The notes: generated by a model not told the origin, from the sequence alone. 64,000 nucleotides of DNA from Xiphophorus maculatus (GCF_002775205.1 NC_036450.1:8306479-8370478); one strand, 5' to 3'; shown: positions 49,117 through 62,731, numbered from the stretch's first letter. A program made the numbers and translations.

Positions 49117-52100
49117 GTAAGCGGGTTTGCGTTTGCACATGCTTAATATTTTCAAAGCCGGAAGTGACTGTCACATTCGTTTTGAGGATAAGCGCCTGTT
49201 TGTTGGTGCGAACTGCCTGGGTAGCATTGCTAACAGGCGTTAGCTCAGCAGCCATAATACAGCAATGGCCTGTGAGGCTGTGGCCAACGCCAGCAAGTCA
49301 GCTGGGTTAATTCAGGAAATACTTGCAAACACTTGAACGTAGCAGTTTACATTACTTACGTAGCGGTGACGAGATAGCGTGCCCAAATGGTAAATGTGTA
49401 ATGAAACGTTTGAGTTACTTGAAGTCGATTTTTGCTATCTTGGCTAACGTTAAGCAGATTGGTGATGGCTAACAAACTGAAGCGATAAGTTAACATCATA
49501 GGAGGCGAGGCTCACCCAACATTATCCAACAGAAACTGTTTGGTTTTTGTTCAGATGACTGTTTAGAAGGGTTTCAGGTTAAAGACTCTATGATGTTTTC
49601 TTGCTTGTATTAATTACCTCTCAATATATCTGCTGGATATTGCACAGAGAATATCAAAAAATAAATAAAATTAAAATAAAAAATAAATCAGTTATTTTAT
49701 GGTCTTTACTTAGATTCTTATTGCATTTTTACAGTTACTTAAGATAGTTATATGTTTTATATGTGACTGCTAACAATGCCTTGAATGAAACTTCTCTGAT
49801 TTCAATATAGACTTAAGCAGAAGAGTGAATAGTTTTTATTCTATTCTACAACATACTCTAATAAAACACACCAAAATTTTGTGTTGCCAGAAAGTTTGAA
49901 TTTACGATTAAAAAAAACATATATAGAAATGTTATGTTACACAATCATGGGGAAGAATTGATCACTGCAAAGGTAGATTTAAAAGTGCCTTATCCAGTCT
50001 TATTATTGGAAAGTTGAGTGGAAGGAAAATCCACTTTAAATAAAGATTTTCTTATTTATAATTGTTAAAGGCATTGCTTTATTGCGATAAAAAAGGAGTG
50101 TTAATCAACCCTTCTGATGGGAGGTAAGTAGTTATTTGTTATCAAGAGCAGAGATGATATCATTGCATCATCAGGAGAGCAGTTGGTGTTGGACAGCTCT
50201 GGAGTTGAATAGGAATTTGTTTCTATTTCAATGAATTGGCTAATTATTACTAAATAATTAGAAATCCTATTTTGACCTGTATCTCACCATTTGTACAGCT
50301 CACATTAATGCCAGCAGCTCTCTTGTGTGTTCCCTTAAAGTTAACTAATTATGTTCACTGTTAGATTCCTAAGGTTTTCCAATATGTATTGATACTAGTT
50401 TTACTGATAGATCATTTTGGACTCTTCAAAATGCTACAACAGAACATGTTTGCTGCAATATCTTCAGCTTGCTCTCTGCTGAAGTCTAACTCACTTATAT
50501 TTGTAGCCTGAATGAACTGCTGAATTGCCTCTGTAGAGAAACAGAAACATCTGACAATTTTTATGTTTCCTCTGATGTTATATTGAACACCTCGCAGATG
50601 TTGACAATAGCTGAGTTTTTTTTGTTGCCGCAGTTACAATTTTCACACCTATGTGTGTTGTCATCATTGTGACCTGGTGTTGCTCAGGTATGCTGCATTC
50701 ACTGATCAGAAAGACTCAATATTAGTTGAACAGTTGTGTGATTGCACAACAGAGTCATAAGAAAAAAAATAATATTAGTCAGCTTTTTGTGGTCTAAATC
50801 CTTCAAGTCAGATGTTATATACTTTTGTAGCTGATGATGCGTTCACAAAACCACTGAAATAACAAATCACCAATTTGTTTCCTTGTAAATATTACTGCCA
50901 TCAACAGTCAGTGTTTCACAGAGACCTAGAACACACTCTCTAACTTAATACATAATTACTGCTCCTCTCTGTTGCAAGAGTTTTAATTGCAAAGTACTTT
51001 GTCACAATTGAATAACAAAGCTGTGTACTTAGCTGTCTCTGCACCAGCCTAACATCCGTTGGACACGCTCCAGCTCCAGCATCTTGGAAGGCAGCCATGA
51101 TGACAGTCCTTGTTCTTGTCTGCAGCCTCAGTGCGCTTGGCGTCACCTGGTTCCAGTTCTGAATGCAAAGGCCATTAAGCTTGTAGCAGATTTCCCCGCA
51201 GAGAATAATAGTCGCTGCTGTTGCAGGCTGCAGTAAAGACGTTCAAGTTGCCCTGAGGGATGTAATTCCAGAATGTGATGCTTCTAAGCCTCAGCTACAA
51301 AAGTGTGGGAAGCAAAGTTTATGGCTGTATCACACTTTATACGGAGTAAAACATAAAAAAAAAAGACACGTTGCAACATTCTTTCCCAACTGTTGCAACA
51401 CCTTGGTGATCTACCGTAGTAAAATCTCATTTAAAAACAGATTGTGTAACTTCTTCAAGTAATTCCATGAAATGGCAGAGAATTAAGAAATGCTTACATA
51501 TTAGATAAACTGTTGACCATTTGTATTGCTTATTTATATTTTTAAAAGAGACAGTGTCATTTACAGTAGGTTAGTGGGTTAGATGAAAACAAGTGTGGTG
51601 GATAGAAACAAATACGTTGTTGCATGAAAAAGACTGAATACAGGCAGATGGGAAAATAACTATAGTTGGGATCACAGGATAAGTTCTGGCAGTCTTGTAA
51701 CCTGCAAGTTAAACAGAAAATTAACTTTGCTTAGTTAGATTTTAAACGTTGTGCCTGAATTGTTTTTGTGAAATTACACATCAGACTCCTGATCTCATAA
51801 AATGTTTGCAGAACTCTGTGTAGAGTTTAACAATTGTATTTATACCAGGAAACTTGCTAAGCCTGGTGGTGGGGGCGCTAGGTCCAATTTTTAAATATCA
51901 CTTGATGATTATGTGTTTTTAGAAGATTAATGCTTGAATGCCGACTATAAAGTCTTAAAAAATGAAATAAATAAGCTATGTTTAGCCTGGTGGGGGCCCA
52001 GGTAAAGGCTGGTGGCCTGCCAGACTCATAACACACTGGGGGAAACCCTGTATACATTTATTTTATTCTTATATTAATTTGAGTTGTAGCAATAACTTTG

Positions 52101-55100
52101 ATGTATTTACTACTATATTAGTACAAGGTTGTATGATTTCTATCTTTTTCATAGCTCATCTATAAAGTTTCTAAATTAGAAAATGGTAATAAAACCCCTA
52201 CTAAAAATAAATGCAACATTTTTTGTTTAGCACTTTGAATAATTTAAGCCCTGCGTATGATAACTGTTTACATTTTCGTCTTCATTCCATTATTTTATCT
52301 TTGGAGCGTCTTGGATGGCTTCCTCCTATCTCTTGGTTTTAACACTTGACACTTGTGTCCTTCACAAAGGTCTTTATTGATTTTCTTTTCCAGGAATGCT
52401 TTAGCCTTTCTTACGCTGCTCTGAAAATTGCAGCTCTTTTGAGTATTTTAGGGATTATTTGGATTTCTTCTGTTTGGTAAAATCAGATATTCATCAATTA
52501 GGCTTTTTCTAAAGGACACTGATTCCAATTTTTACTTCTTCTGTAAAACCTGTGAGTAATAGATTCTACAAAAGTTCTCCAGGTTCTTCAATAGTGGTAA
52601 TAATTTAAATCCAACAGAAAATACATAAAATATAAGATTACCCTGATAAATTTATGATGGCATATGTCTGATCTCGAAATACACCTATATGCATGTGGTT
52701 TGTTAATGCATATATTAACCAAAAATGATATACAGTGGTTATTTTTGATGGACTTAAGGAATAGGAAAAATGAGATTTTTCAGTATTGGACAAGCTAATT
52801 AGTGGTCAAAAATGATTAAAGGAAAATTCCTATTCAATTCTTTGGTTAGTTGATCTGAACATCTCTAATTATAATTAAAACATACCCTGCCATACAAGTG
52901 CCTAGAATAAAACAAATGCTGTATCATGTTATGAATTTACCATTGCTATCATCTGTTTTCACGAATCTGTCCAAAGGTACATCAAAGAGATCTATTTAGA
53001 ATTTCAATTCAAAAAAGATTTCTTAGTATTTTCAACAAGGTTTGCTTATTATTAGTTATTACCATTATGATGAATATAACTGCTTGAACATTTACAGCAA
53101 AGTGTCAAGTTTCCAGAGCTCTGCTCTTTCTAAAGAAGTTGTAACACATCACTGCTAATGAAGCGTTTGTAAAAAAAACAACAAAAAAAACAACATGTCT
53201 GATGCTTGGTCTTTCACAGTGAAGGGGTTTGTTGAAGTCAGGGAGTCTGTTCAGCAGTACAGGAGGAGCATTTTTCCCTTTTGGCTCTGAAGTGGGATAG
53301 CTATTGGATCCTCAGGATGTCTGAAATCTAAACTCAAATTTATTAGTGGTTCAGATTCACCTTACATTCCTTTGCTTCCTATTGAATCTCTAGTAGAGAG
53401 TTGAGGACAGTTTGAAAGGGACAGCTCTAAATGCTCTCTGTTGCTCTGTGTGGTGCTCCCTCTCCTGAGGTGCACATAGGACCCATCTGGCAGCCCAGAA
53501 CAGACTGTTCAGCTGGGGAGGGCGAGTGAGCAAAGCAAAACAAAATGCAAACAGGCACAGTTGATTTCCAGTTTCCAGTCCACATCTTTACACTTGCTTT
53601 GACATCAATCATACAATTTACGGAGATATGTTGTTTCTGTTTGACTACCATTATCTATAGAAAGGCCCTTTTTGTTAGTCTTTATTGGTAAAAATAATAT
53701 TTTCACATCAAGCCATTGCAGATCACTTGCAGGCTGCAGAATCATTTGTATGCTAATAAAATTGGATGAAACTGATTCTAATTGAATAATTTAGGGTTGT
53801 AGTCCTAAAAAAATGCAGACCTGACTGCTCTAAAGCACTATTATTATACATCTATGAACATATATAGACACTCACTGATAACAAAAAAGGAGTCAGTCTA
53901 GAAGAGGTTTTTCTTTTTGTTGCAGATTTTTTATTATTATTCAAACACAATAATTTAGTTTAGACATATAACCTCAGCTGCTTGATTAAAAAGTAAAAAG
54001 AAAAAAATAACTAGTGTCTTAGTGCATTATAAAATGTTATAATTTTGATTTCAGATGTTTTTGAGATAAAAAATATACTAAGTTTCATCACCATTCAGCT
54101 TTTTTAATTGACATGAAAAAATAATAGAGATGTGCTGGATGATACAGCTTGCAACTACTGTAAATTGTAGGCCTTTTTTATGATGTTCAGTTATAAAAAT
54201 GCCAGCGTCTCTTATGAGGAATAATTGTTTTGTCCCTGAAGTTGCAACAAGGCACTGCTAAAGAACAGCATGGCTTGGCAGGAGCAGGCAGAGATCTGTT
54301 GCTGAGGCCAAGGAGGAAGACAGGGTGACAAGGCGGCCATTGTAAGTGTCAGAGCTGGCAGTTAAATAGACAGTGTTAGATTGTGTGTGCATCCATACAG
54401 ATGTGTTCCTGTGTGTGTGAGCACTCGTTAATGGTCATGACACAGCTGTTTTTGTTTTCCTTTCCCATCATGTGGTTTCTAGTCTTTTCTTGCTTTTTGA
54501 TACGTAAATGAACTCGAGGTGAGCAATATGGACTTTTAAGTTTAGTCAGTATTTTGTGGTACTATTGTGAGAATGATCAAAACTACAATAATAACTATTC
54601 TTACTGTTTTTTTAGGTAACTTTAGGTATGGTTGTGACTGCATGACAGCAATCACAGCTCCACAACACTGCTCTTGAAAAAAATTTGGAATATGCTTCTT
54701 TAGGACACTAGGCACATAAAGATATGATTCGTATCACTAGGCTGCACAGAGTAACTGCATTTAAATCATATTTTTAAATGTATTTATATTTATTTATGTT
54801 CTCATTGAACAAACAGTGGAGAAAATGGTAAAACAATCCCCACAATACAGACAGTTTTGGAGAGTTATAAGCATTGTTAATTGGAATTTATTGTGACAAC
54901 AATCAATCAAAACTCTTATCATAAGAAATCATGATATATGATAATGAATACGATACAATAAATGCCCACCTGTTAAAATTAACCTATTGTTGTCTTCTAC
55001 ATGTATCTTCGGAAGCATCAAAATTTGCATGATTTTAAATAAAAATAATTTAAATAATAAGCTTATATCCCAGTTACCATCTATTGTAGCAGAACAGCAA

Positions 55101-56820
55101 ACCAGGAGAGTAGAGGAGATTTCAGTTAAATACAATCAGACTAAATCCTCCTTTCTCTGACTTAAAACCCTCACATTGAAAACAGAACATTTGGAAACAG
55201 TGTTACAGTGGTGGTGGAGTATGGAAGTGATTTGCTGTCAGCATCCTCTGACAATCTTCATGATCTTCCTAATAAATGTCTATAATGTTTTGTGTTAACA
55301 CTTCGTACAGCTGCACAGCTAGCTCACCTTTCCAATCAGTCATACACAGCGGATTGTGTTTATATAAGCTGTCAGGAATATAATGTTGGCTAATTAAACA
55401 AACAAAAAAAAAAAAAATCAATGCTTTCTATAAAAAATAAAGAAATACATTTATACAAGGTTAATTTTAGAAAACATCTCTGTGTTTCCTGTTAAGTAAT
55501 TTTACATTGATGTATTGCATTCTTCTTTTGAGTAGAAATAATACTTATTTTGGAAGTTCTGACTTGAGTCTGACACAAACTCTGTGAAGGGATTTAAAGT
55601 TTAGGGTAATGGCATCAAGGCCTTCTAGCCTCAAGCACTTGGATCTCATCATCAAAGGTAAATTGTTAAAATATCAGTGGAAACATGCAAAAAGAACTGA
55701 TAGGCACTTATCAGTAGGGCTTGAATGCTGCAAAACAGATACAGATAACCAGCCTATGGTGGGTGATTAGCAGTAGCACACGAGAGAATTGGGATGTGTA
55801 GGAATAATGGTCATTATAAACAGAGAAGGGATCAAGCACAAGTGTGTTTGTGTGAGGTTCACATGTGAGAGAGACTGTAGGACCAGTAACAAGTTTCTCA
55901 GTTGGGTCATATCGGGTATTGTATTATGAATCGTTGTGTTTCTGCAATAGAAGGGGAGTAAAAGTTATCACCCAGGAGCCTCTGAACAGCACTTGTTGCT
56001 ATTTGTTCAGATGTAAAGTTATAGCTGTAAGTTTGCCGTGTTTAGTTGATGTTGATAACATTTTTGGCAGCACATCACTGTAAAAGCAAATACAAAAAGA
56101 AATTAACAAAGTTTTAGAGTTTTTTTTTTTCAGTAATATGTGACAATCATATCTGGAGTGATAGAAAATGTTAACTGGTGTGAAATTTTCTCCTTTTTTG
56201 TTTTGCTGTTAGAAGTGGTTTTAGTAGAAAGGGAGGTTCATACATAAAGTAAGGGAAATCCAGAGAAAATAGAAAAGCAAAGGGAGAACCAGGAAGTAGT
56301 CACTTCCAGAACTTTCTTTTAAACCATTCTTCCTGGTGCACGCACTGGCACCTTCTTCTTGGCTTCATATTCTTGTATTTAACAACTGTGACTGCCAGTG
56401 AACATAACCTTTATTTTAAGGGGAAATACTGACAGTGATTAGGTGTTCATAGCAGAGTGGCTTTTTATTTAATTCCTTACTTACATTTGGGTCAGCCCGA
56501 CTTTTACTTTGCAGCAAGCAATTAAGCATTCATCTTATTTGTTCTACTAAAATACACATTACTAAGGAGAAGAAAAAAACGTTCTGCTTGGTACGTTTTT
56601 ATTTTCAATTGTTTATCACTAACAGTTAAACTGAACTTCACTTTTAATTTATGTTTTACTGGTTTTGTTTTCCTTCAGCTGCTCAAAACAACATTTAAAA
56701 ATAAATCAGATTCTTCCTCATTTTTAGAGTTTGGGTCAAGTTTCTGCTTGACCAAAAAAGGCTTTCATCTCCTTCATGACTGCTATCATCATGAATTTTA
56801 TCATTTTTTTGCTTTTCTAG
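49117..56820 (+). other. rabgap1 first intron, no other gene seen
   Basis: 7.7 kb of AT-rich DNA between the candidate exon 1 donor and the acceptor TTTGCTTTTCTAG ending at 56,820. A GC-richer patch at 54,235-54,350 ends in a possible donor (CCATT then GTAAGT) but has no supporting acceptor that I trust. I recognise no transposon ends or RNA genes. Confidence 0.5.
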
Positions 56821-56903
56821 GTGATTTTGCTCATCATCTCCCTACACCTCCTCCTCCTGTCTTCCATTCATGAGCAGCAGGGTCGAAATTAAAAGTGGCA
56901 GCC

Positions 56904-59900
56904 ATGGATGACAAGGGCTCTGTGGGGAAGATTAGCGTATCTTCAGACTCAGTCTCCACTCTCAACAGTGAGGACTTTGTCCTCGTGTCCCGACTGGGGG
57001 ACGAGACACCTTCATCCACGAATAATGGTAGTGATGACGAAAAGACAGGACTGAAGGTAAGGATGGGTGGTGTGGAAGGACCAAGGGCCAGTACCATATC
57101 TTTTTCGAGGGGGTGGCAGAAGGTTGGGACTTCCAGAAAGTTGGAAACATAGCGTGCTTTGTAAAAGTATTCATACCTCAAATACTCTTTTCAGATTTTC
57201 TTGAATTACAGCCACAAACCTCAATGTATTTTGCAGTGATTTTATGTGACGGACCAGAAATAAGTAGTGCATAATTGTAAATTTCACATTTCTAAAATAA
57301 TAACAATAATAATAAACTTTATTTGTAAAGTTTAAAATGTACAGTTTAAACATAAATGTCACCATTAGATGGGCTGTACCAGATAGTAGTATAAGCTAAT
57401 TTGCATCTGCAGTCCCTTGACACATTATAAAATTGAATATACAAAACAATAATAAAATAAAACAGAAAATCTAATGCTACAAATTGCTTTCTAATCACAC
57501 AAACACACTCACGTACACGCATAATCACTGGCACACACACACACAGTCATACAGTTACTTTTAAGTAATTTTAATGTGTTGCCTTGTGTTGTCTTGCTGC
57601 AATTACAGCTGCAAGTATCTTCAGTTTAAATCTACCTGTTTTATACATGCAGAGACGGACATTTTTACCCTTTCTTTTTGCAAAATGAATTAAGCCCAAT
57701 CAAATTGAAAAATATAATTCCTAGTCGGATTTAGGTCTCTACTTTGACAGGGCCATTCTCACACCTTAATATGCTTTGTTCGAAACCATATAACTGTTGC
57801 TCTGTCTGTATTTTTAGTATTTTGTCCTGCTGAAAAGTGAACCACTGTCTGGCCTCTTGCAGGTTTTCTTGTATTTAAGTTGATCTAACTTCCTATCACT
57901 GGCTGTCCTGTTTTTGCTGAAGAAAAGCTCATGATACTGCCATGAACATGTTTCCAACTTTGATTGAACATGTTTTTATTAAACTGTACACAGCTGGTCT
58001 CTACTTATTAATGACATGATAGTTGTGGCCACTATATTATTTTTAAATGTATATGGGGGTTGAATTCAAAATGCATGTCACATTTTCAGATTTTATACTA
58101 TTACTTTGGTCCAAATTTACAGCATTGCACTAGTTTGTGTTGAAGGTTTTGGTTGTAACATGACAAAACAGTCAAGGAGTATGAATACTATTGAAAGGCA
58201 CTTTGCAATAACATCAAAATTTGTCCTACTGGCTTAATAGCAACATGTCAGCGTTCTCTAATGTGAGAGCAAAGCTGATTTATATTAAGTTTTATTAATT
58301 TATTTGCAGATTGAGGGGTCACCATTTGTAAGGATTAATTGATACATCACTTGCCTGTAAATCTTTTCATCTTTTCTCATGTATAGTTTAGATTGCATTC
58401 ATATGACTAACCATTTCTTGTGTTGCTTTTTTATTCTCATTCTACACTTTTCTCATAAATTTAGATCTGAGTAATTTACTTTCACATTTTCTTATTAACA
58501 CACTCCTAAACCTTGTTATCTCTGGTTAATTATATACATTAGAAGCTTACAGCTTGTTAGACAATGAAAGACTAATCTTTCCCCAGATTATTCTTTGCAA
58601 AATGACCGGCACCTTCTGTCAGTCAGCTGGCTCTAATAAAATTATGCTTTAATGAACTGTGTTGTGGTAAACAAACCTTTGCCTTGTTACAATTTAGTTA
58701 TTTGCTATTCATCATTTATTCTAGACGATCATGGATTTTGAGACTGGTTATTGGTTCAGTTTTGCATTTTCACTTTGATTTTGGACTACGTGGTTTGCTT
58801 GTGTCTTTATACTCTTTCCTAGGTTTTATTCACTCCTACTTCCTTTGTTTTACCAGTAGATGGTGCCAGATTAGTATGGAGTTGCACATCTATTTGCAGA
58901 TCATTGGTATTTCTGCTGCTTCATAATGCTTGTGGATATAACGCTTTCCCTTTTAGCTGATTTGATCAGCAGTCAGTGAAGCTTTCCTGAGACTTTCTTG
59001 GCATCCTCAGCTTGCTGTCAGATATATGAAAAGCAGCGCCCGACCGGCACCCGTTCACTTTCCTCACCTTGTAGAAAGAAATCACTCCATCCATTGAGCC
59101 CCACTCATTCTGATATCATGTTTTGTTTTTCTTCTTTTTTTGGCGACATATTTTCTTGCACATTTGCCCCCCAGCCAGCCCATCTAGTCAGGAGAAGAGC
59201 CAGTGTGTCTAAACTTGTTGTTTGTTATGCAGGTGATTTCAGAGGAAGGGGTCAGCTTTAAGGTCAGTCCTCTTCTCCTGCTTATTTTCTTTTCCTCTGA
59301 GAGCAATTTCTTTTGCTTTCTTTTGCTTTATCTCTGTGATGTGATTTAGTGGTGATCCTGTCTGTGATTATTCTAGCTTCCTGTATTTGTTTCACTTATT
59401 ATTGTGCGGCAACTTTGTAATATTTGGCTGTTAATGATGGTATACACTGATAGTATTAAGCTACCTGCCCGAGCTCGCAGCTATACCTGCAAATAAGTGA
59501 TGTAATAAACTATTTGTGTAGCATCCATTCAGCTGGAAATAGACATTTGAGTGAAACAGTATTAGAAAATGGCTTAGATATTATCTTAATTGAGTTTGCC
59601 TTCCAATAACAGTGCAATAAGTCACTGATCTCGGTCAGTACAAAAAGCCTCCGGTGCAGTTTGTCTTATTTCACTCTGCCCTCCATATGGAGATGTTATA
59701 CACCCTATACTGACCTTCTACTAATCACTAATATTAAATGAAAACTGATGAAAATATAACTTTAAAACCATCACTAAGCAAAACATGATTTTTTTATAAA
59801 GAAGATTACAATCACTCAAACTGAATTGTGAAATTGGTGTAAGCTGTTGGGAAGCGGTTGGGATGCGCTTGCTGTTGGCTTCCATCTCTCAGGGCGATTG

Positions 59901-62077
59901 CTGCGCAGGTCTTTTTGTTTTTTTTCTGGATATTAACTTGCAATATTTTTCGCCCCTATATTTCTGTCTTATTTTGATGTGCGTGCATCAGATTGTGGGG
60001 AATGGGAGTGAGCAGCAGCTCCAGAAGGAATTGGAGGACGTCCTCATGGACCCGTCAGTGGCAGGCGCTGGGCTCGGATCGGAAGTGATGAGTAGCCTTG
60101 GCCCGAGTGACCATGGGGTTCTTCCTAATGTGACGTCCCCCGTACCGGCAGGCACTGACCCATTAAGTTCACCTCCACCCAAGCTGGAGATGGTGCTCCC
60201 TGTTCAGACGGCCCAGGAGAGCGAGCTGAATGAGAGGTCTTACAGAGGTGAGGAAGGATGGCATTGTTTCAGTCTTAAACAAGGAAAGTAGGGCTGCAAT
60301 GAAAGATTATTTTAGTAATTGATTAATCGATTCATTGGATAAAAATGAAGACATTACCCATGTAAGCTTATTTAAGCAAAATTAGAGATACATTAAAAAC
60401 AGAAATAAGCAAATAATTCAATTCCTTTTCTGAATAAGAAAATAAACATTTTTATTCTTTAAAATGCAATAACATAGCATTTCTTTAGCTAAATCTATGC
60501 CACTTGAAGAGTTCTGGATAGAACTTATTTGCTTCCAAAGTAGGATTTTTTTTTTAATTAAATACAGAATTTTGTACAGTTTGGGCTTAATTACTTCTCT
60601 CAATTTATTGTTCTTTCAGCAGTTAGCCTTTTTAGAGTTAACTGGAGTCTGTATACTCTAGTTCTCAAGTGTTCTATAACTTCATGGCTTCATACACTTG
60701 AAAAAGGACTTGATGAGACATCAGGATTTCACTCACTCAATTTTATTTACACCAGTGAACAATGAAGAGGTGAAAAACCTACAAAACACACAAAAATTTC
60801 AAACATACATTTTAGAGATTTTTAGTTTAAATGTAACAATTTATATTAGTTATCATTCCATCATTAACTTTAGACATGAATTTATTTCACAATTTTAACC
60901 AAATGGATTTATTTATTTTTATTTTTTTATTCAAGGACTCAAGGATTGAATCCTTGAATCCTTTGTTTGATTAAACCAAACAAATACATGAAGTCAAACA
61001 TTTTTCTAAATTAGATTTAAACTCGTTTGTCTTTCAGAACATAGTTTTTACATTAATTGAATTTTAGATATACATTCAATGAAGCCAAACTTTAAAACCC
61101 AGCAATGCAAATTGTTCCTTCAATAAATTCTACATTTCTCTTACTCAAATACAAAAGCAAAGCCAGACTACATTTTCAGCTGAGACCAGTGAAAGGCTTA
61201 CCGGTAGTCCTAATTAAGTCCTTTTCCCCTGAATTTGATCAGTTTGCCTTTGAAATGCTGCTTTCTCAGCTCTGTTGCAAAAACCAGCCAAATGGTTGGT
61301 GGATTCCTTATATTACCTGAGTTCAGGGTGCTGCTGGTTGTACCAGATTTCTTTCTCCTTCTGAGAAGTGCTGGAGAGTGGCACACATGTTTATTCACCC
61401 ACATATGCATCCACCAGCAGATCTACGCAACTCTAGTTAACGATTAAATGATTACTCAATAAGTTGACTATTATTTCAATAACTGCTTCAGCACGATTAA
61501 TCCGACTAACTGTTTCAGCCTTAAAGTAAATGTAGTCTCTCCTTTCCTTGCTTTTTTACTCCCGTGCTCTGCAGCAGATGAATCGTCATCAGAGGGAAGC
61601 CCTTGCAGTCCAATTCCAGACGAGGACAGCGTTGTGTTCAGCCAGCTAACATATCTGGGGTGTGCCTCCGTCAACGCCCCCCGAAGTGAAGTGGAGGCCC
61701 TTCGGATGATGAGCATTCTCCGAGGGCAGTGCCAACTCCCACTGGATGTCACACTTTCAGTGCCAGGCGTGTCTGAAGGCACTGTCAGGTTGGTACAACA
61801 AAAAGGTTGAGCAAGCACTTATTTAAACACAATATCTTGTACATATGGGACATAAGAAACTGAACAGAACACTTAAAAAAATCATATTTCTTGTTTTAAC
61901 AGGTTGTTGGACCCCCACAACAACACAGAAATTGCCAATTACCCCATTTATAAGATCCTGTTCTGTGTCCGAGGCCATGATGGCACGCCAGAGAGCGACT
62001 GCTTCGCCTTCACTGAGAGCCACCACAACGCAGAGATCTTCAGGATTCACGTGTTCCGCTGCCAAATCCGAGAGGCG
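56904..62077 (+). CDS. rabgap1: rabgap1, Rab GTPase-activating protein 1 (5' part; continues past the right edge)
   Basis: TBC-domain GTPase-activating protein (GAPCenA) with an N-terminal PTB domain, acting on Rab proteins at endosomes and centrosomes. Coding exons here: 56904-57056, 59992-60247, 61575-61788 and 61903-62077, totalling 798 nt, 266 codons in frame (human about 1,070). The start MDDKGSVGKISVSSDSVSTL and FVLVSRLGDETPS match the family almost exactly. Exon 3 opens IVGNGSEQQLQKELEDVLMD and then becomes variable. Exons 4-5 begin the PTB domain (DEDSVVFSQLTYLGCASVNA, then NYPIYKILFCVRGHDGTPES). The kinesin-like, TBC and coiled-coil parts lie outside. ATG 56,904 has a good context (GCAGCCATGG). 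No exon is seen between 62,078 and 64,000. Confidence 0.96.
57153..58204. mobile_element. Non-autonomous Tc1-type DNA element, about 1.05 kb
   Basis: The ends form a diverged terminal inverted repeat: GTGCTTTGTAAAAGTATTC at the left, and at the right the reverse complement GTGCCTTTCAATAGTATTC. Second-tier words ACAGCCACAAACCT and ACAACCAAAACCTT also pair. The interior has GGATTTAGGTCTCTACTTTG and CCTGCTGAAAAGTGAACCAC, as in related fish copies. A (TAA)/(CA)-rich stretch at 57,297-57,545 may be a later insertion. No transposase frame is seen. Lies in the intron after rabgap1 exon 2. Confidence 0.6.
59233..59262 (+). other. Possible 30-nt in-frame rabgap1 microexon
   Basis: Between the phase-0 exons ending 57,056 and starting 59,992 lies a good acceptor (TTGTTTGTTATGCAG) followed by ten sense codons (VISEEGVSFK) and a donor GTCAGT. 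Inclusion would keep frame. I know of no such exon in other RABGAP1 genes; chance is a real alternative. Confidence 0.3.
60289..61523. mobile_element. Non-autonomous hAT-type element filling a rabgap1 intron
   Basis: Left end TAGGGCTGCAATGAAAG, then ATTGATTAATCGATTC. Right end GATTAATCCGACTAACTG, then TTTCAGCCTTA. The ends form the hAT-type GGGCTGCAA inverted terminus with ATTAATCG subterminal motifs. Flanking 8-mers AAGGAAAG and AAGTAAAT match at 6 of 8. There is no transposase. Confidence 0.65.
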
Positions 62078-62124
62078 GTAAGAATTCTGTTTATACTTTA
62101 TTAAACATACAAACTGGATCTCAG

Positions 62125-62225
62125 ACATTGCTGCCAAGGTAAGGTAAGTTTATTTGATTTTATGTAGCACCGATTCACAACAAATGTCATCTGAGAGCAC
62201 TTTAAAAAATAAAATGTTCCAGCTG
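62125..62225. repeat. Teleost dispersed repeat
   Basis: AAGGTAAGTTTATTTGATTTT, then GTAGCACCGATTCACAAC and GAGAGCACTTTAAAA. Same family style as 780-900. Confidence 0.5.
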
Positions 62226-62501
62226 CTGTCCAGTGTAAAAAATTCAATTGGGAGGACAGGAATGAGACAGAAAAAAATAACTTAAGCTAGATTCTCATTT
62301 GGAAAAGACAGAGTAGGTCCTGTTAATAGCTTCATCATGGAAATAAACATTATTTAAAAAGGTAGGTCTAACTTGCTCCAGGAAAGAATTGTGGCTTCAC
62401 ACAAATGTGGCTTCTTTGGAATGAACAACAAATAGTTCCCCCCATATGGGCACTTTCTTCCAAACACAGTAACACAGTTAATGCATAAAAATCTTCATGA
62501 A

Positions 62502-62716
62502 TGGGGCGTGCCGTGGTGGCGTAGTGGATAGCGCGACCCATATTTGGAGGCATTGAGTCCTCGATGCGGCCGTTGCGGGTTCGACTCCCGGACCCGACAA
62601 TATTTGCCGCATGTCTTCCCCCCTATCCTTCCCCGTTTCCTGTCAGCCTACTATCATATAAGGGACACTAGAACCAACAAAAGACCCCCTGGAGGGGTAA
62701 AAAAATAAAATAAAAT
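62502..62716 (+). mobile_element. tRNA-derived SINE with perfect target-site duplication
   Basis: Flanked by AAAAATCTTCATGAA at 62487-62501 and 62717-62731. Inside are polymerase III boxes: A-type TGGCGTAGTGG (62517-62527) and B-type GGTTCGACTCC (62578-62588), about 50 nt apart, as in a tRNA with a long variable arm. A tRNA-unrelated body and an (AAAAT)n tail follow. Insertion is in sense orientation in a rabgap1 intron. Confidence 0.88.
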
Positions 62717-62731
62717 AAAAATCTTCATGAA

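Noticed and set aside
54235..54350. Extra rabgap1 leader exon
   Set aside because: Only a donor-like CCATT/GTAAGT supports it; no convincing acceptor or coding frame.
56895..56903. Earlier rabgap1 start at GTG 56,895
   Set aside because: ATG 56,904 has good context and gives the family's MDDK start.
62502..62600. tRNA gene from the A and B boxes
   Set aside because: The tRNA-like part lacks a complete foldable cloverleaf as far as I can see, is followed by a SINE body and A-rich tail, and is flanked by a target duplication.
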